Made by a program: the position numbers and the translations under genes. The notes below the pieces were generated by a model. The model worked only from the letters and a program-made list of their open reading frames with translations. It did not search any database and was not told where the DNA came from. Source: Brevibacterium atlanticum (GTDB lineage: Bacteria; Actinomycetota; Actinomycetes; Actinomycetales; Brevibacteriaceae). Taken from it: a DNA stretch of 64,000 nt. The stretch lies in assembly GCF_011617245.1 (NCBI RefSeq), contig NZ_CP050152.1:2594503-2658502 (forward strand), given 5' to 3'. Shown piece by piece: positions 9,958 to 19,187 of this stretch (positions are counted from its first letter, which is position 1; every line of letters starts with the position of its first letter).

Positions 9958-10226
9958 TCAGTCGCGATCAAGTACGCGAGCGCCCCCAAACCACATCCGT
10001 ATCACTGCTTTCGTGCCGATGACGAGACCGACGTTCGTGGTCAGAATGTTCGATGCAGGGAGCAAACGCCTAGGCATGACGTCAGTGAAATTCTGACCGG
10101 AGAGGCCGAGCAATACCTTTAGGAAACTCGTCGCGGCCAACCTCAAGCGCAACTGGAGCACGTCCTCGCGAGTCTCAATGACGTCGTGCGTCAACGCGCC
10201 CTGATCATCTCTAATAGCGAGCGCAG
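9958..10226 (-). CDS. Possible small or remnant ORF
   Basis: After a stop at about 10244, the frame is open to a TGA at 9958 and encodes about 85 residues, including the amphipathic run THDVIETREDVLQLRLRLAA. Starts would be TTG or GTG only and no ribosome site is evident. It could be a decayed gene tail. The family is not recognised; the coding call is tentative. Confidence 0.2.
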
Positions 10227-10229
10227 AAC

Positions 10230-10430
10230 TCAGTCGCCATTATCGGTGAATCCCAATGAGATCTCTGTGACGGGGACGAAATTGCCGAAATTGAAAGAAG
10301 GATCGTAGCCGGAGAACTTGACCTCATTGCGCTGCTTATAGATCACAGCTCTCAACAGCAACTCTAAAGGGTGGGCAACCATCGTGACCGTCGTGTGGTC
10401 TGGCCCCGTCGGGGCCAGCTGACAAAACAA
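10230..10430 (-). CDS. Possible small hypothetical ORF downstream of the RM operon
   Basis: Up to 66 residues; the protein-like part starts at an internal ATG (MVAHPLELLLRAVIYKQRNE) and ends SLGFTDNGD. It lies 126 bases downstream of the specificity-subunit gene on the same strand. No family is recognised. It may be the C-terminal remnant of an older gene. Confidence 0.25.
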   Translation of the reverse strand: MFCQLAPTGPDHTTVTMVAHPLELLLRAVIYKQRNEVKFSGYDPSFNFGNFVPVTEISLGFTDNGD

Positions 10431-10556
10431 TTCGATGGACGAGCGTCAGCGACTCGACGGCCGTCTCGACATACTGCTTCGATTTACGAAACGTCATGTC
10501 GTTCATACTGCCAACAACGGCAAGGTACTACCCATGCCCCCGGTACCGAATCGCGC

Positions 10557-11501
10557 TCACAGCTCCGGGGCCTCCTCGAGAGCCATTGCAGCGGTCGAGA
10601 TGAAGAGGTGGTGCTTGTCGTCCGATTCAAGATACGAAACAAGGTGCTTGCGCAGCTTGTCGATCCCCTCGTAATAGGTACGAAACGGTTCTGACCGGCT
10701 GAACGCAATGTTCTCGCTCGGTGGGATCGGGAGGACGATCTCGCGGTATCGGCTTCCGACATCTTCCCTGTTGGTCTGCATGAAAATGACTCGCTCCCAC
10801 TGCCGGCGCACTGCCTTTAGCGTCAGGGCCCAGAGGAGATAGAAGTTGTCGAAGGGCGCCTCGTCGGTCACTCGTAGAATTAGCATCTCTTTGGTAAGCA
10901 CGACGTGCTCCTGCCCAGGCATGAGGACTGCGAACTCACCAATGTTTTTGCTGGTGCGGATTGGCGTGATCAGGTCCCACTGCTGAAGCCCGGACTCGTT
11001 GCCCTTCCAGAACCTACGTGCCACTACTTCACTCACGCGGTTGGTCGGGTTGATGTTGATCTGCCCGGCGCGGATGTCGGAAACCTTGATGTACGGGACG
11101 GTCCCGCGGCGAAGGTCAGCCGACGGACTGCCGTGCCCGCCTTGAGTCGTGACCCAACCTTTTTTGACCAACTCCTCAATGGTGAGAGCCTCGAATTCCT
11201 TCATCTCGGGGCGACTCATCATCTCCTCGAAGTCGGTGATAGGGCGCGCATCGAAGTATGCCGGCACAGCCAACAGACGGCCGGTAAGGTCGTCGGCGTC
11301 GACCCATCGACCGGTCTCCGTGTACTCCCCGGACTCCAGGCTTCTAACGTCGTCCAATAGCTTGTCGTCGATGACGCCAGTGCGTTGCCCGGTCAACTCG
11401 TCGACGACATAGAGCTCCTCGCCGTCCTTATTGATCCCTACCGTCGGCGCGTACGAGACGAAAACCTGTCCCTCGGTGAACCAAGCTGGTTTATGAACCA
11501 T
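10557..11501 (-). CDS. HsdS-like specificity subunit (single target-recognition half)
   Basis: 314 aa. The middle and C-terminal parts resemble a type I/IIG specificity subunit: RRGTVPYIKVSDIRAGQI at about residues 130-147 is a typical TRD entry motif, followed by VLTKEMLILRV and MQTNREDVGSRYREIVLPIPP, then a helical region. Only one TRD-plus-helix unit is present, about half a classical HsdS. The first 100 residues (FVSYAPTVGINKDGEELYVVDELTG...) are unlike a second TRD. It lies six bases downstream of the methyltransferase stop, so is co-transcribed. Inferred role: DNA sequence recognition for the adjacent enzyme. Confidence 0.7.
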   Translation of the reverse strand: MVHKPAWFTEGQVFVSYAPTVGINKDGEELYVVDELTGQRTGVIDDKLLDDVRSLESGEYTETGRWVDADDLTGRLLAVPAYFDARPITDFEEMMSRPEMKEFEALTIEELVKKGWVTTQGGHGSPSADLRRGTVPYIKVSDIRAGQININPTNRVSEVVARRFWKGNESGLQQWDLITPIRTSKNIGEFAVLMPGQEHVVLTKEMLILRVTDEAPFDNFYLLWALTLKAVRRQWERVIFMQTNREDVGSRYREIVLPIPPSENIAFSRSEPFRTYYEGIDKLRKHLVSYLESDDKHHLFISTAAMALEEAPEL

Positions 11502-11507
11502 CTGCGA

Positions 11508-13088
11508 TCATTTCCTCTCGAATACGTAGAGGTTTGTCTTTGCGCGGCAGAATCCTTGGAAAGCTTCCATCGGGATGTTGAACACGCCCCGCAGCACGAA
11601 CCGTGACTCAAGCCAATCCGGTAGCCAGCGGTACGTCGAGGAGAAGAAGTACGTCTCCGGCAGGATGATGCCCAGGCGTCCACCGCTCGCCAGCAGGCGA
11701 TAGGCACGTTCAAGGAAGATCAGACCGATCTCGAGGTCAATGTACTTGCCTTTGGCCTGTTTGGCGATCGTGTAGCCATTCGCACGTGAGTCCGCGGCAC
11801 TCACCTTGAGGTTCTTGCCGAACGGAGGGTTCGTCACGACGACCGTAAACGACCCGTCCTTCAACGGAGTCTCGAGATAGGGATAGTCCGACTTCCACCG
11901 GTTCTTACGGATCGAGTCGCCCGCGTGGATGTTAACGGAGCCGTCTCCGAGGCTCACCATCAACGCACGTGTGAGTTTGACGTTGATCGAGTCCTTATCG
12001 ACGCCGAACACCTGCCTGTGCGCCCACGTGCGGGCCTGAGCTTCGGCGCGCGCTCCGGTGCCCTTCGCGAGGATCGAGAGGAATGATTCCACCAGGAAAC
12101 CGCCAGTGCCGCAAGCAGGATCAATTATCTTGTCGGTGGGTTGGATGTCGAGAGCTTCAATGCTCGCCTCAATGACTCGAGCAGGCGTGAAGTACTGGCC
12201 CTCCCCAGCTTTCAGGTTGGCTCGCCTAAAGACCTGGAAAGCGGAGGAGATCGCCTCCGGCCGTACGGCGAGCAGGTTGAGAGCGGACAGCTCGTACACG
12301 ATCTCTGCGATCGTGTCGTCGTCGAGTATAAGGTCCGTGTTTTCGTCCTCTGCGAAAATCTCGGGGCGCAGGTTCTTCAGCGCTTTGAACTCCTCGCGCA
12401 CCTTTCGAGCCGTGTACGCGGCACCGGCCTCGCTGAGTTGAAAAGCTAGCGGTTTATCGACGTCATACTCGCCGTTGGTGTCGGACTCCAGCTTCATCAA
12501 CAACAGATTGCAAAGCTGATCGAGCTGCACGTCCGATCGCGTCGCGCGGCTGTCCCGTGCCACGACGACGTCGAGGAGTCGTTTGAAGACCGACCGCAGC
12601 TGCCCGTTTTGAGGCACCCGCATATCCCTGAACGTGAGCGGTTGCTTCGAAGCCTTGGTGAGGTCTTCGCCCGGCTGAGGGACACCGCGGTCTTTGACGT
12701 GTAAGAAGCCACCATCCGGCAACTTATAAACGCGAATGTCATCGGTACCGTTCGTCCAAAACCCCATCCGTGCGCGTGATTCACGCGCGAGGTACGTCTC
12801 GAGTTGAGACACGCCTTCAGCGAGGTCCGGAGCTTTGAACTCACAGATTATTAGGACGTGCTCCCACGAACCAACGGTGCTGGCATCTTCGAAGATTGCG
12901 AGGTCCACGGGCCAAGACGAGAACGATCGTCCCGCCTCTCGGCTTGAAGCGTCGTGTGGAGACTTGGGCACCCTCCATTCCGGGTCCCACTGCAGTTGTT
13001 CCCGGTCCCAGCCGACCCTGACAAGCTCTTCGATAGTGGGGAGCCGAACCTGCTGATGCTCGGGACCGCCCAAATTGCCCTCGCTCAC
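11508..13088 (-). CDS. Nuclease-methyltransferase fusion of a type IIG/IIB-like restriction system
   Basis: 526 aa. An N-terminal HSDR_N-like PD-(D/E)xK nuclease domain (about residues 20-150) shows VDLAIF with D62 and ICEFK with E83 and K85. A linker is followed by an N6-adenine methyltransferase domain with GQYFTPARVI (about 297-306), motif I DPACGTGGFL (about 323-332) and motif IV NPPF (420-423). The combination of cleavage and modification in one chain plus a separate S subunit recalls BcgI-type enzymes. The GTG start has a GGGAGG ribosome site and overlaps the preceding ATPase stop in a GTGA, indicating translational coupling. Confidence 0.82.
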   Translation of the reverse strand: MSEGNLGGPEHQQVRLPTIEELVRVGWDREQLQWDPEWRVPKSPHDASSREAGRSFSSWPVDLAIFEDASTVGSWEHVLIICEFKAPDLAEGVSQLETYLARESRARMGFWTNGTDDIRVYKLPDGGFLHVKDRGVPQPGEDLTKASKQPLTFRDMRVPQNGQLRSVFKRLLDVVVARDSRATRSDVQLDQLCNLLLMKLESDTNGEYDVDKPLAFQLSEAGAAYTARKVREEFKALKNLRPEIFAEDENTDLILDDDTIAEIVYELSALNLLAVRPEAISSAFQVFRRANLKAGEGQYFTPARVIEASIEALDIQPTDKIIDPACGTGGFLVESFLSILAKGTGARAEAQARTWAHRQVFGVDKDSINVKLTRALMVSLGDGSVNIHAGDSIRKNRWKSDYPYLETPLKDGSFTVVVTNPPFGKNLKVSAADSRANGYTIAKQAKGKYIDLEIGLIFLERAYRLLASGGRLGIILPETYFFSSTYRWLPDWLESRFVLRGVFNIPMEAFQGFCRAKTNLYVFERK

Positions 13089-14929
13089 TTCTGCCTCCCT
13101 GAGGTCACTCTGTTGTGGAACTCCGCTGAATCTTCGCCTCGCTGTAGGAAAGCTTTTAGCTCGCCAGCGAGCGAACTACTTGCGACGCTGTGGAGAGATC
13201 GTGACTTATCAAGGTGCCCAAGTTCCTTAAGGCGTTTCTGCACTTGCGTGAGCAACAACTTTCCGTACAGCATCTCTTCAGTAGGCGCTGCGCCATCAGG
13301 CCATAGCTCATCAGTACGAGGAGCACCACCGTCAAGGTACTCCCGGTTGATCGCGCGGCGCTTGTCTCGATGCTTCTTCTTTAACTGGGGTAACCAATCC
13401 TCTAGAACCTCTGAACGGATTCTCGTGGCATCTTTACTGGCAAGGCCCGTCACCTTAACGATATGATCAACCGTTGCGTGATACGCCTCCGTGTCGCATA
13501 AAGTCGGCGAGAAGACCTCAATGCCTCGATCGTCAAATACACGCGACCATTCCCTTAACTCGGCGGCAGTGAGAAAGTCTCGATCGCGGTGAACAATCAC
13601 CCGCGGGGACACTGCCATCATTTCAGACATTTCTTGGAACGCTTCAGCTGTATATTTATTGCCAAGCCCATTAAATGAAGCAATCTTGACGTCATCTTCA
13701 GAGTAACCCGCTTCACGGAGCGCAAGACGCAATGCCCAAGGGTCTTCATCCTCAGTACAGAGGATTACGCTGCTATTCAGATCTAATTGATCTAGAGCAC
13801 CGAGATCCATTAGGAGCGCAGTTAGACCTCGCTGATCATCTGCCTCAACTTCACCATCTTTCATCCAAACCACCTTGACAGATTCGGATGCCCCAGTGAT
13901 CAAGTGCCGGCTGTGCGTACAAACGATAACCTTGCATTCGAAATCCACGGCAATACGCTCAAGTGCTACGCCAAGCGCCTTCTGACGGGATGGGTGAAGA
14001 TGACTGTCCGGCTCATCAACAAGCAGAAGGGCAGGCCTAAACAGAAGTACGTACGCGAATATTTGCGTTATCTGCAGGATCCCGGTCCCCCACAGGTCCA
14101 CGGGAAGATGATCCCTCCTTGGCACAGATTCCCCCGTGGCAAGCCGCACGTCCACATAAAGGTCGCGATCCGGATCGTATTGAACCAGGAACGAGACAGG
14201 AACCTTCAGAACAGACTCAAGCATTTCTTCGAGTCTTCCCAAGAGGTCTCGGTCGGAAAGGAGACGAATGATGTTTCGGAATACAAGATTCGCGTCACCA
14301 CTCGCAGCTTTGCGGAACACGGCAGCATACCCACTCATTTCCTCTCGATGAGGAACCCCTGCTAGCCCGGGAACATAAACACTAAAAAGCTTCTTCGGAT
14401 CGCAAATAACCTGACCGAATCCTAGTGAAGTGCCGGACCTGTCAACGCCTACATTATTGTGGTTTCGAGCCTTGTACATCTCGATTCGATACTCCGAAGG
14501 CACGTCATTATCTACCGGCGTACCTTCAAAAAGAACGGAACCGCGGAGTCCGTCGCCTCGGTTTGAGTACTGAGCACCATGGCCGAGGAGGGAGAACTCA
14601 GCTACCGGAGAATAGCGCAGGCTAGCTTCAGCGATGACTTGCTGCCCCAGCTCCACTGATGCCTGAGCGCAACTGACCGCGGTGTGGATCGCCTGCAGCA
14701 CGCTACTCTTTCCCGAATTGTTGCCGCCAACCAAATAGGTGATCGGTCCCAACTCGATCCGCGAATCCTTGATCCGTTTAAAGTTTCGGATACGCACTGC
14801 CTCTATCACGAGAGAAGCGCGGCGTTGCCTCGGTGGTTCCGATTCCCTACCTTCACTTCCGTTGCCGAGAACGTCAACATCGAGAGCGTTTCTGTCCTTT
14901 GCGCTCCCACCGTCGGAAACGTCGCTCAC
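13085..14929 (-). CDS. OLD-family ATPase with Toprim nuclease domain
   Basis: 614 aa. SMC/ABC-like ATPase: Walker A GGNNSGKSS near residues 68-76, Walker B ALLLVDEPDSHLHPS near 305-320, followed by a switch histidine in VIVCTHSRHL. A Toprim-like domain follows with the acidic CTEDEDP and the DxD of VIVHRDRDFL, then a C-terminal domain of unknown function. OLD nucleases (P2 Old, GajA) act in phage defence. The GTG start at 14929 is uncertain; the conserved part begins near residue 40 (VIEAVRIRNFKRIKD). First gene of the operon with the restriction enzyme and S subunit. Confidence 0.8.
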   Translation of the reverse strand: MSDVSDGGSAKDRNALDVDVLGNGSEGRESEPPRQRRASLVIEAVRIRNFKRIKDSRIELGPITYLVGGNNSGKSSVLQAIHTAVSCAQASVELGQQVIAEASLRYSPVAEFSLLGHGAQYSNRGDGLRGSVLFEGTPVDNDVPSEYRIEMYKARNHNNVGVDRSGTSLGFGQVICDPKKLFSVYVPGLAGVPHREEMSGYAAVFRKAASGDANLVFRNIIRLLSDRDLLGRLEEMLESVLKVPVSFLVQYDPDRDLYVDVRLATGESVPRRDHLPVDLWGTGILQITQIFAYVLLFRPALLLVDEPDSHLHPSRQKALGVALERIAVDFECKVIVCTHSRHLITGASESVKVVWMKDGEVEADDQRGLTALLMDLGALDQLDLNSSVILCTEDEDPWALRLALREAGYSEDDVKIASFNGLGNKYTAEAFQEMSEMMAVSPRVIVHRDRDFLTAAELREWSRVFDDRGIEVFSPTLCDTEAYHATVDHIVKVTGLASKDATRIRSEVLEDWLPQLKKKHRDKRRAINREYLDGGAPRTDELWPDGAAPTEEMLYGKLLLTQVQKRLKELGHLDKSRSLHSVASSSLAGELKAFLQRGEDSAEFHNRVTSGRQK

Positions 14930-15322
14930 TTCCTGCCGCCAGAGGCTAATTCGCTATGAAGCTCCACCACGTGTCGATTAAACATCTTGTCTTCCACATC
15001 TCGAACCAACGGCCAATGTCTATGCCAACTGTATATGAACATGAACGTTCAAACTCACCGAGCCTTGCTCGCGCTGGAACGGGCCGCACCCGGATACCCA
15101 CATGCAGTCGCCGGAGCTCCGACTGGTCGGTTAGCCGGACTTACAGTTGCTGGTCTCAGTTATACGGTTTGAACTGAGCGACCAGGATGACAGGCCTCTC
15201 GATCGACAAATTGCCAAGACTAGACTCTGATTCCCAAAATTGTCGCTCCCTGCAGAGCTCCCCAAGAAGCGTTCTTCTTATGACACAGGACCGAGTTGTT
15301 CACCTTCTCACTTCGTGAACGT
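14930..15322. other. 393-base gap: end of dgo operon and promoter region of the defence operon
   Basis: No gene is evident. It holds the palindrome TGAACGTTCA at 15042-15051. The related 12-base palindrome GTGAACGTTCAC at 15315-15326 overlaps the stop codon of the MFS gene. An inverted repeat, CTCAGT (15155-15160) with ACTGAG (15173-15178), could be a weak terminator. The promoter of the minus-strand defence operon must lie here. Confidence 0.35.
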
Positions 15323-16627
15323 TCACTCCTCCACTCGTTCCACCCGTCCCACTAGGAATACGTACGACAGCACGCCCACGATCGTGATCGCGGCCATGTA
15401 GACGAATGCCGGGGCGAAGTCGACGTCGGTGACGAGGAAGCCGATGACGATCGGTGTGGCGATCGATGACAGGTTGCCGATGAAGTTGAACATTCCTCCG
15501 GTCAGACCTAACAGTCGCTCGGGTGCCAACGCAGACACCAGCGACCAGGTGATCGAGGCGAAACCGTTGCCGAAGAATGCGATCGACATAAACACGATGA
15601 CCAGGGCCGACGAGTCCGTGTAGTTGGCGCCTAGCATGAACACTGTCATTGCCAGGCCGATGATGATCGGCAGCTTCCGGGCCGTACCCAGTGACAGTCC
15701 CTTCTTCACCATGAAGTCGGAGACCCACCCGGAGAGCAGCACACCGACGAGCGCGGCGATGAACGGCAGAGAGGCCATGAAGCCCGACTCGATGTAGTCC
15801 ATTCCGCGATAGTCGACGAGGTAGGTCGGGAACCACGTGAGGAAGAACCACAACGTCGATGTCAGGCAGAACTGACCAAGGTAGATTCCCCAGAGCTTCC
15901 GGCGGGTGAGCACGACCTTCACGTCCGACCACTTGAGCTTCGGCTTGGCCTCCTTCTTCACACCCGTCTCGACATCAACCAATCCCCCGCCCGATGCAAT
16001 GAGATCGATCTCGGCCTGGTTGACTCCCGACTTGTCGCGCGGCTCGCGGTAGACGAACCACCAGATCGCCGCCCAGATGATGCCGACGACACCGGTGAGG
16101 ATGAACACCCAGTGCCAGGTGAGCACCGTCTGCAGCCACGACAGCACTGGAGTGAGCAGCGCGAGACCGATGAACTGGCCCGAGGTGTAGAAGGCGATGA
16201 CGCGTCCGCGTTCGCGCTCCGGGAACCACGCAGTGGCGACCTTGTTGTTGATGGGATAGGCGGGCGCTTCGAACCCACCGACCATGAGCCGGAGGATGAT
16301 GAGGGCGACGAATCCGCCGGACATTCCCATGAAGAGTGTGGCCAGGGACCACAGCACCAGGCACGAGGCGTAGAGCACGCGCGGTCGCACTCGGTCGACG
16401 AGCCACCCGCCGGGCAACTGCATTGCGGCATAGGTCCAGCCGAACGCAGAGAGCAACAGTCCCTGCTGGCCCGTGGTGAGGTCGAACTCCTGGGACAGTG
16501 CCGGCATCGCGATGGACAGGTTGGCCCGGTCCATGTAGTTGATGACGACGGTGATGAAGAGCAGAACCGCGATGATGTAGCGAATCCGTGTGGGACGTGT
16601 AGTGACTGCGCTGTCGAGTTTCGTCAT
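15323..16627 (-). CDS. MFS transporter, anion:cation symporter (ACS) family
   Basis: 434 aa from the ATG at 16627; the frame is open upstream but MTKLDSAVTTRPTRIRYIIAV is the family-like start and forms an ATGA overlap with the upstream MFS gene. About twelve transmembrane segments. The ACS signature INYMDRANLSIAMPAL lies in TM1, and QLPGGWLVDRV follows in the TM2-TM3 loop. The family imports sugar acids such as galactonate and glucarate with protons. Last gene of the dgo operon. Confidence 0.85.
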   Translation of the reverse strand: MTKLDSAVTTRPTRIRYIIAVLLFITVVINYMDRANLSIAMPALSQEFDLTTGQQGLLLSAFGWTYAAMQLPGGWLVDRVRPRVLYASCLVLWSLATLFMGMSGGFVALIILRLMVGGFEAPAYPINNKVATAWFPERERGRVIAFYTSGQFIGLALLTPVLSWLQTVLTWHWVFILTGVVGIIWAAIWWFVYREPRDKSGVNQAEIDLIASGGGLVDVETGVKKEAKPKLKWSDVKVVLTRRKLWGIYLGQFCLTSTLWFFLTWFPTYLVDYRGMDYIESGFMASLPFIAALVGVLLSGWVSDFMVKKGLSLGTARKLPIIIGLAMTVFMLGANYTDSSALVIVFMSIAFFGNGFASITWSLVSALAPERLLGLTGGMFNFIGNLSSIATPIVIGFLVTDVDFAPAFVYMAAITIVGVLSYVFLVGRVERVEE

Positions 16628-17958
16628 GACGTCGGGTTTCCGGTTTCTGTTGGGTTGCTGGCCACGCGTATCGGAGCCCGCAGCAGGAGCAGGTAGGCGA
16701 TTCCCGCAATTACTGCGACGACGGCGCCCAGGAGGAAGGGAACGAGGTATGAGTCTGTGGTCGTCACCAAGACTCCGGTGAGCCACGGCGAGAGTGAACC
16801 AGCGAAGTAGCCGCCGAAGTTCTGGATAGATCCCAGTGAGGCGACGCGACTACCAGTGACCACATCAGCAGGGATTGACCACCCCACGGCGCTCAGTGCT
16901 CCGCAGAAGAACAGTGCAAGGCTCATCGCCGACAGTTGGAGAACAAAGTGGCCGGTAGTGATTCCGACAAGGACAGAGCATACGGCGAGCGCGCCGCCAT
17001 AGATCGCAGCGATCTGTCGTTTGCAGACTAGAGGAGCTAACTGGTCCCGCATCCGCGAATACTTTGTGGTGAACCAGCCGCCGAGGATACCGCCGATGCC
17101 TCCGACCGCGAATGGAATCGCCGTGTACCACCCCAGTGCGGCATCGGCCACAGAGTAGATGTCATTGAGCATTAGAGGCAGAAAGGTCACGAAGATATTC
17201 AGTGTCCACACGACGGCGACAAATCCCAACACCATCGCCCAAGTTTGGGGCTTGGTGAAGAGCTTCAACCAAGGGATGTGACCAGTCGGGGCATTGTCGT
17301 CTTCTTCTCGAGCTCGGATGTGCTCAAGTTCAGCCGCCGAGACCCTTCGGTCATGCTCCGGGGAACGGTAGAAGACCCAGAAGCCCACTGCCACGATGAC
17401 ACCGAGCACACCGAGGATGACGAACATTGCCCGCCACCCGAAGCCCAGAATGAGGAAGGTGAGAATCGGCGGAGCGACGGCGGGTCCCCATTTACTTCCC
17501 GAGTCGTAGACGCCGACTGCGGCTCCGCGCTCTCGGGGTGGGAACCACTCGGCGACTATCTTCGCCGAAGTGGGCGATACCGGGGCTTCGAAAACTCCGA
17601 GCAGGACTCGAGACACCATGAAATGCCACATGTGGTGACCAAAAGCCATCAGTGAAGTGGCGATCGACCAGAACCCCAACGCCATTACGTATACCGGCTT
17701 CGCACCGAGGCGATCAGTCAGCCATCCACCTGGCAACTGAAAGAACGCGTACGTCAGTGAGAACGCCGTACCTAACAGCCCGATGTCCGCGGCGGTCAGA
17801 CCGAGTTCGTCGATCATGTGCGGAGCTGCGATCGACAGTGACGATCGATCCATGTAGTTGATCATCATCGCTGCGAGCAGCCATCCGAGGATCCACCACC
17901 GGGCTCTTCCCGGTGAGGCTACGCGTCGCGACACTGTAGCTTCAGTCTTTGAGCTCAT
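16624..17958 (-). CDS. MFS transporter, ACS family (galactonate-type)
   Basis: 444 aa, about twelve transmembrane segments. It shows INYMDRSSLSIAAPHMIDEL and FFQLPGGWLTDRLGAKPVY, as in DgoT, GudP and ExuT relatives. It lies 36 bases after dgoD and is translationally coupled to a second, diverged ACS transporter. Context suggests D-galactonate import; the two paralogues could differ in substrate or affinity. Confidence 0.86.
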   Translation of the reverse strand: MSSKTEATVSRRVASPGRARWWILGWLLAAMMINYMDRSSLSIAAPHMIDELGLTAADIGLLGTAFSLTYAFFQLPGGWLTDRLGAKPVYVMALGFWSIATSLMAFGHHMWHFMVSRVLLGVFEAPVSPTSAKIVAEWFPPRERGAAVGVYDSGSKWGPAVAPPILTFLILGFGWRAMFVILGVLGVIVAVGFWVFYRSPEHDRRVSAAELEHIRAREEDDNAPTGHIPWLKLFTKPQTWAMVLGFVAVVWTLNIFVTFLPLMLNDIYSVADAALGWYTAIPFAVGGIGGILGGWFTTKYSRMRDQLAPLVCKRQIAAIYGGALAVCSVLVGITTGHFVLQLSAMSLALFFCGALSAVGWSIPADVVTGSRVASLGSIQNFGGYFAGSLSPWLTGVLVTTTDSYLVPFLLGAVVAVIAGIAYLLLLRAPIRVASNPTETGNPTS

Positions 17959-17994
17959 CGTTGAACGCCCTTCTCTTCTACCGATTCCGTCCCG

Positions 17995-19143
17995 TCACCA
18001 TTCCGCGAAGGAGCCGTCGGTGTGCCGCCAGATCGGGTTGCGCCACCGGTGCCCCTCGGCGGAGCGTTCGATGACGTATTCTTCGTTGACCTCGATGCCG
18101 AGTCCGGGGCCGGACGGGATGTCGATCATGCCGTCGTCATAGTTGAACACTGACGGGTCGGTGACGTAGTCGAGCAGGTCGTTGCTCGTGTTGTAGTGGA
18201 TGCCCAGGCTCTGTTCCTGGATGAAGGCGTTATAGCTGCCGGCGTCGACCTGCAGGCAGGAGGCGAGCGCGATCGGCCCCAGCGGGCAGTGCAGGGCGAG
18301 CGCCACATCATAGGCTTCGGCCATCATCGCGATCTTCCGCGTTTCGGTGATTCCGCCGGCATGGGAGACGTCCGGCTGGATGATGTCGACAGCGCCGGAA
18401 GCGATCACCTCACGGAAGTCCCACCGAGAGAAGAGCCGCTCACCCAGTGCGATCGGCGTCGGCGTGTTCGCCATGACGTCGCGCAGTGAGCCGAAGTGTT
18501 CGGAGAGCACCGGTTCTTCGATGAAGAGCAGTCGGTAGGGTTCGAGTTCCTTGATGAGGACCTTGGCCATCGGCTTGTGCACGCGGCCGTGGAAGTCGAC
18601 GCCGATGCCGAAGTCCTCACCGGTGGCCTCCCGGATCGCCTGAACGTTCTCGATGACCTGGTCGACCTTGGTGTACGAGTCGATGAACTGCAGTTCCTCG
18701 GTGGCGTTCATCTTCACTGCGGTGAAGCCGCGGTTCTTCGTCTCGAGTGCGGCTGCTGCGGTGTCGCCTGGACGGTCTCCGCCGATCCACGAATATGTTC
18801 GGATCCGATCCCGAACCTTCCCGCCAAGCAGCTGGTGGACCGGCTGTCCGAGTGCCGTGCCTTTGATGTCCCACAGTGCCTGATCGATTCCGGAGATCGC
18901 ACTCATGAGGATGGGGCCACCGCGGTAGAAGCCACCGCGGTACATGATCGTCCACAGGTCCTCGATGTTCGCAGGATCCTTGCCTATGAGCAGATCGGAG
19001 AGTTCGTCGACGGCGGAGGCGACAGTTGCTGCCTTGCCTTCGATGACGGGTTCGCCCCATCCCACGATCCCTTCATCGGTTTCGATCTTGAGGAACAGCC
19101 ACCGAGGCGGCACTGTGTACGTCGTCATCGACGTGATCTTCAT
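17995..19143 (-). CDS. dgoD: D-galactonate dehydratase DgoD
   Basis: 382 aa from the ATG at 19143; upstream in-frame sequence is arginine-rich and not family-like. Enolase-superfamily enzyme dehydrating D-galactonate to 2-keto-3-deoxygalactonate. Very close to E. coli DgoD throughout: [15 protein letters not shown] at the start, [32 protein letters not shown], the metal-ligand region [14 protein letters not shown]...FIEEPV, then ALGERLFSR, the [14 protein letters not shown] segment, and [16 protein letters not shown] at the end. The active-site histidines and metal-binding Asp/Glu residues appear intact. Confidence 0.95.
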   Translation of the reverse strand: MKITSMTTYTVPPRWLFLKIETDEGIVGWGEPVIEGKAATVASAVDELSDLLIGKDPANIEDLWTIMYRGGFYRGGPILMSAISGIDQALWDIKGTALGQPVHQLLGGKVRDRIRTYSWIGGDRPGDTAAAALETKNRGFTAVKMNATEELQFIDSYTKVDQVIENVQAIREATGEDFGIGVDFHGRVHKPMAKVLIKELEPYRLLFIEEPVLSEHFGSLRDVMANTPTPIALGERLFSRWDFREVIASGAVDIIQPDVSHAGGITETRKIAMMAEAYDVALALHCPLGPIALASCLQVDAGSYNAFIQEQSLGIHYNTSNDLLDYVTDPSVFNYDDGMIDIPSGPGLGIEVNEEYVIERSAEGHRWRNPIWRHTDGSFAEW

Positions 19144-19187
19144 TGGTCGGGCCTTTCGTTCGGATGTTGTCGTTGATGTATCGGTGT

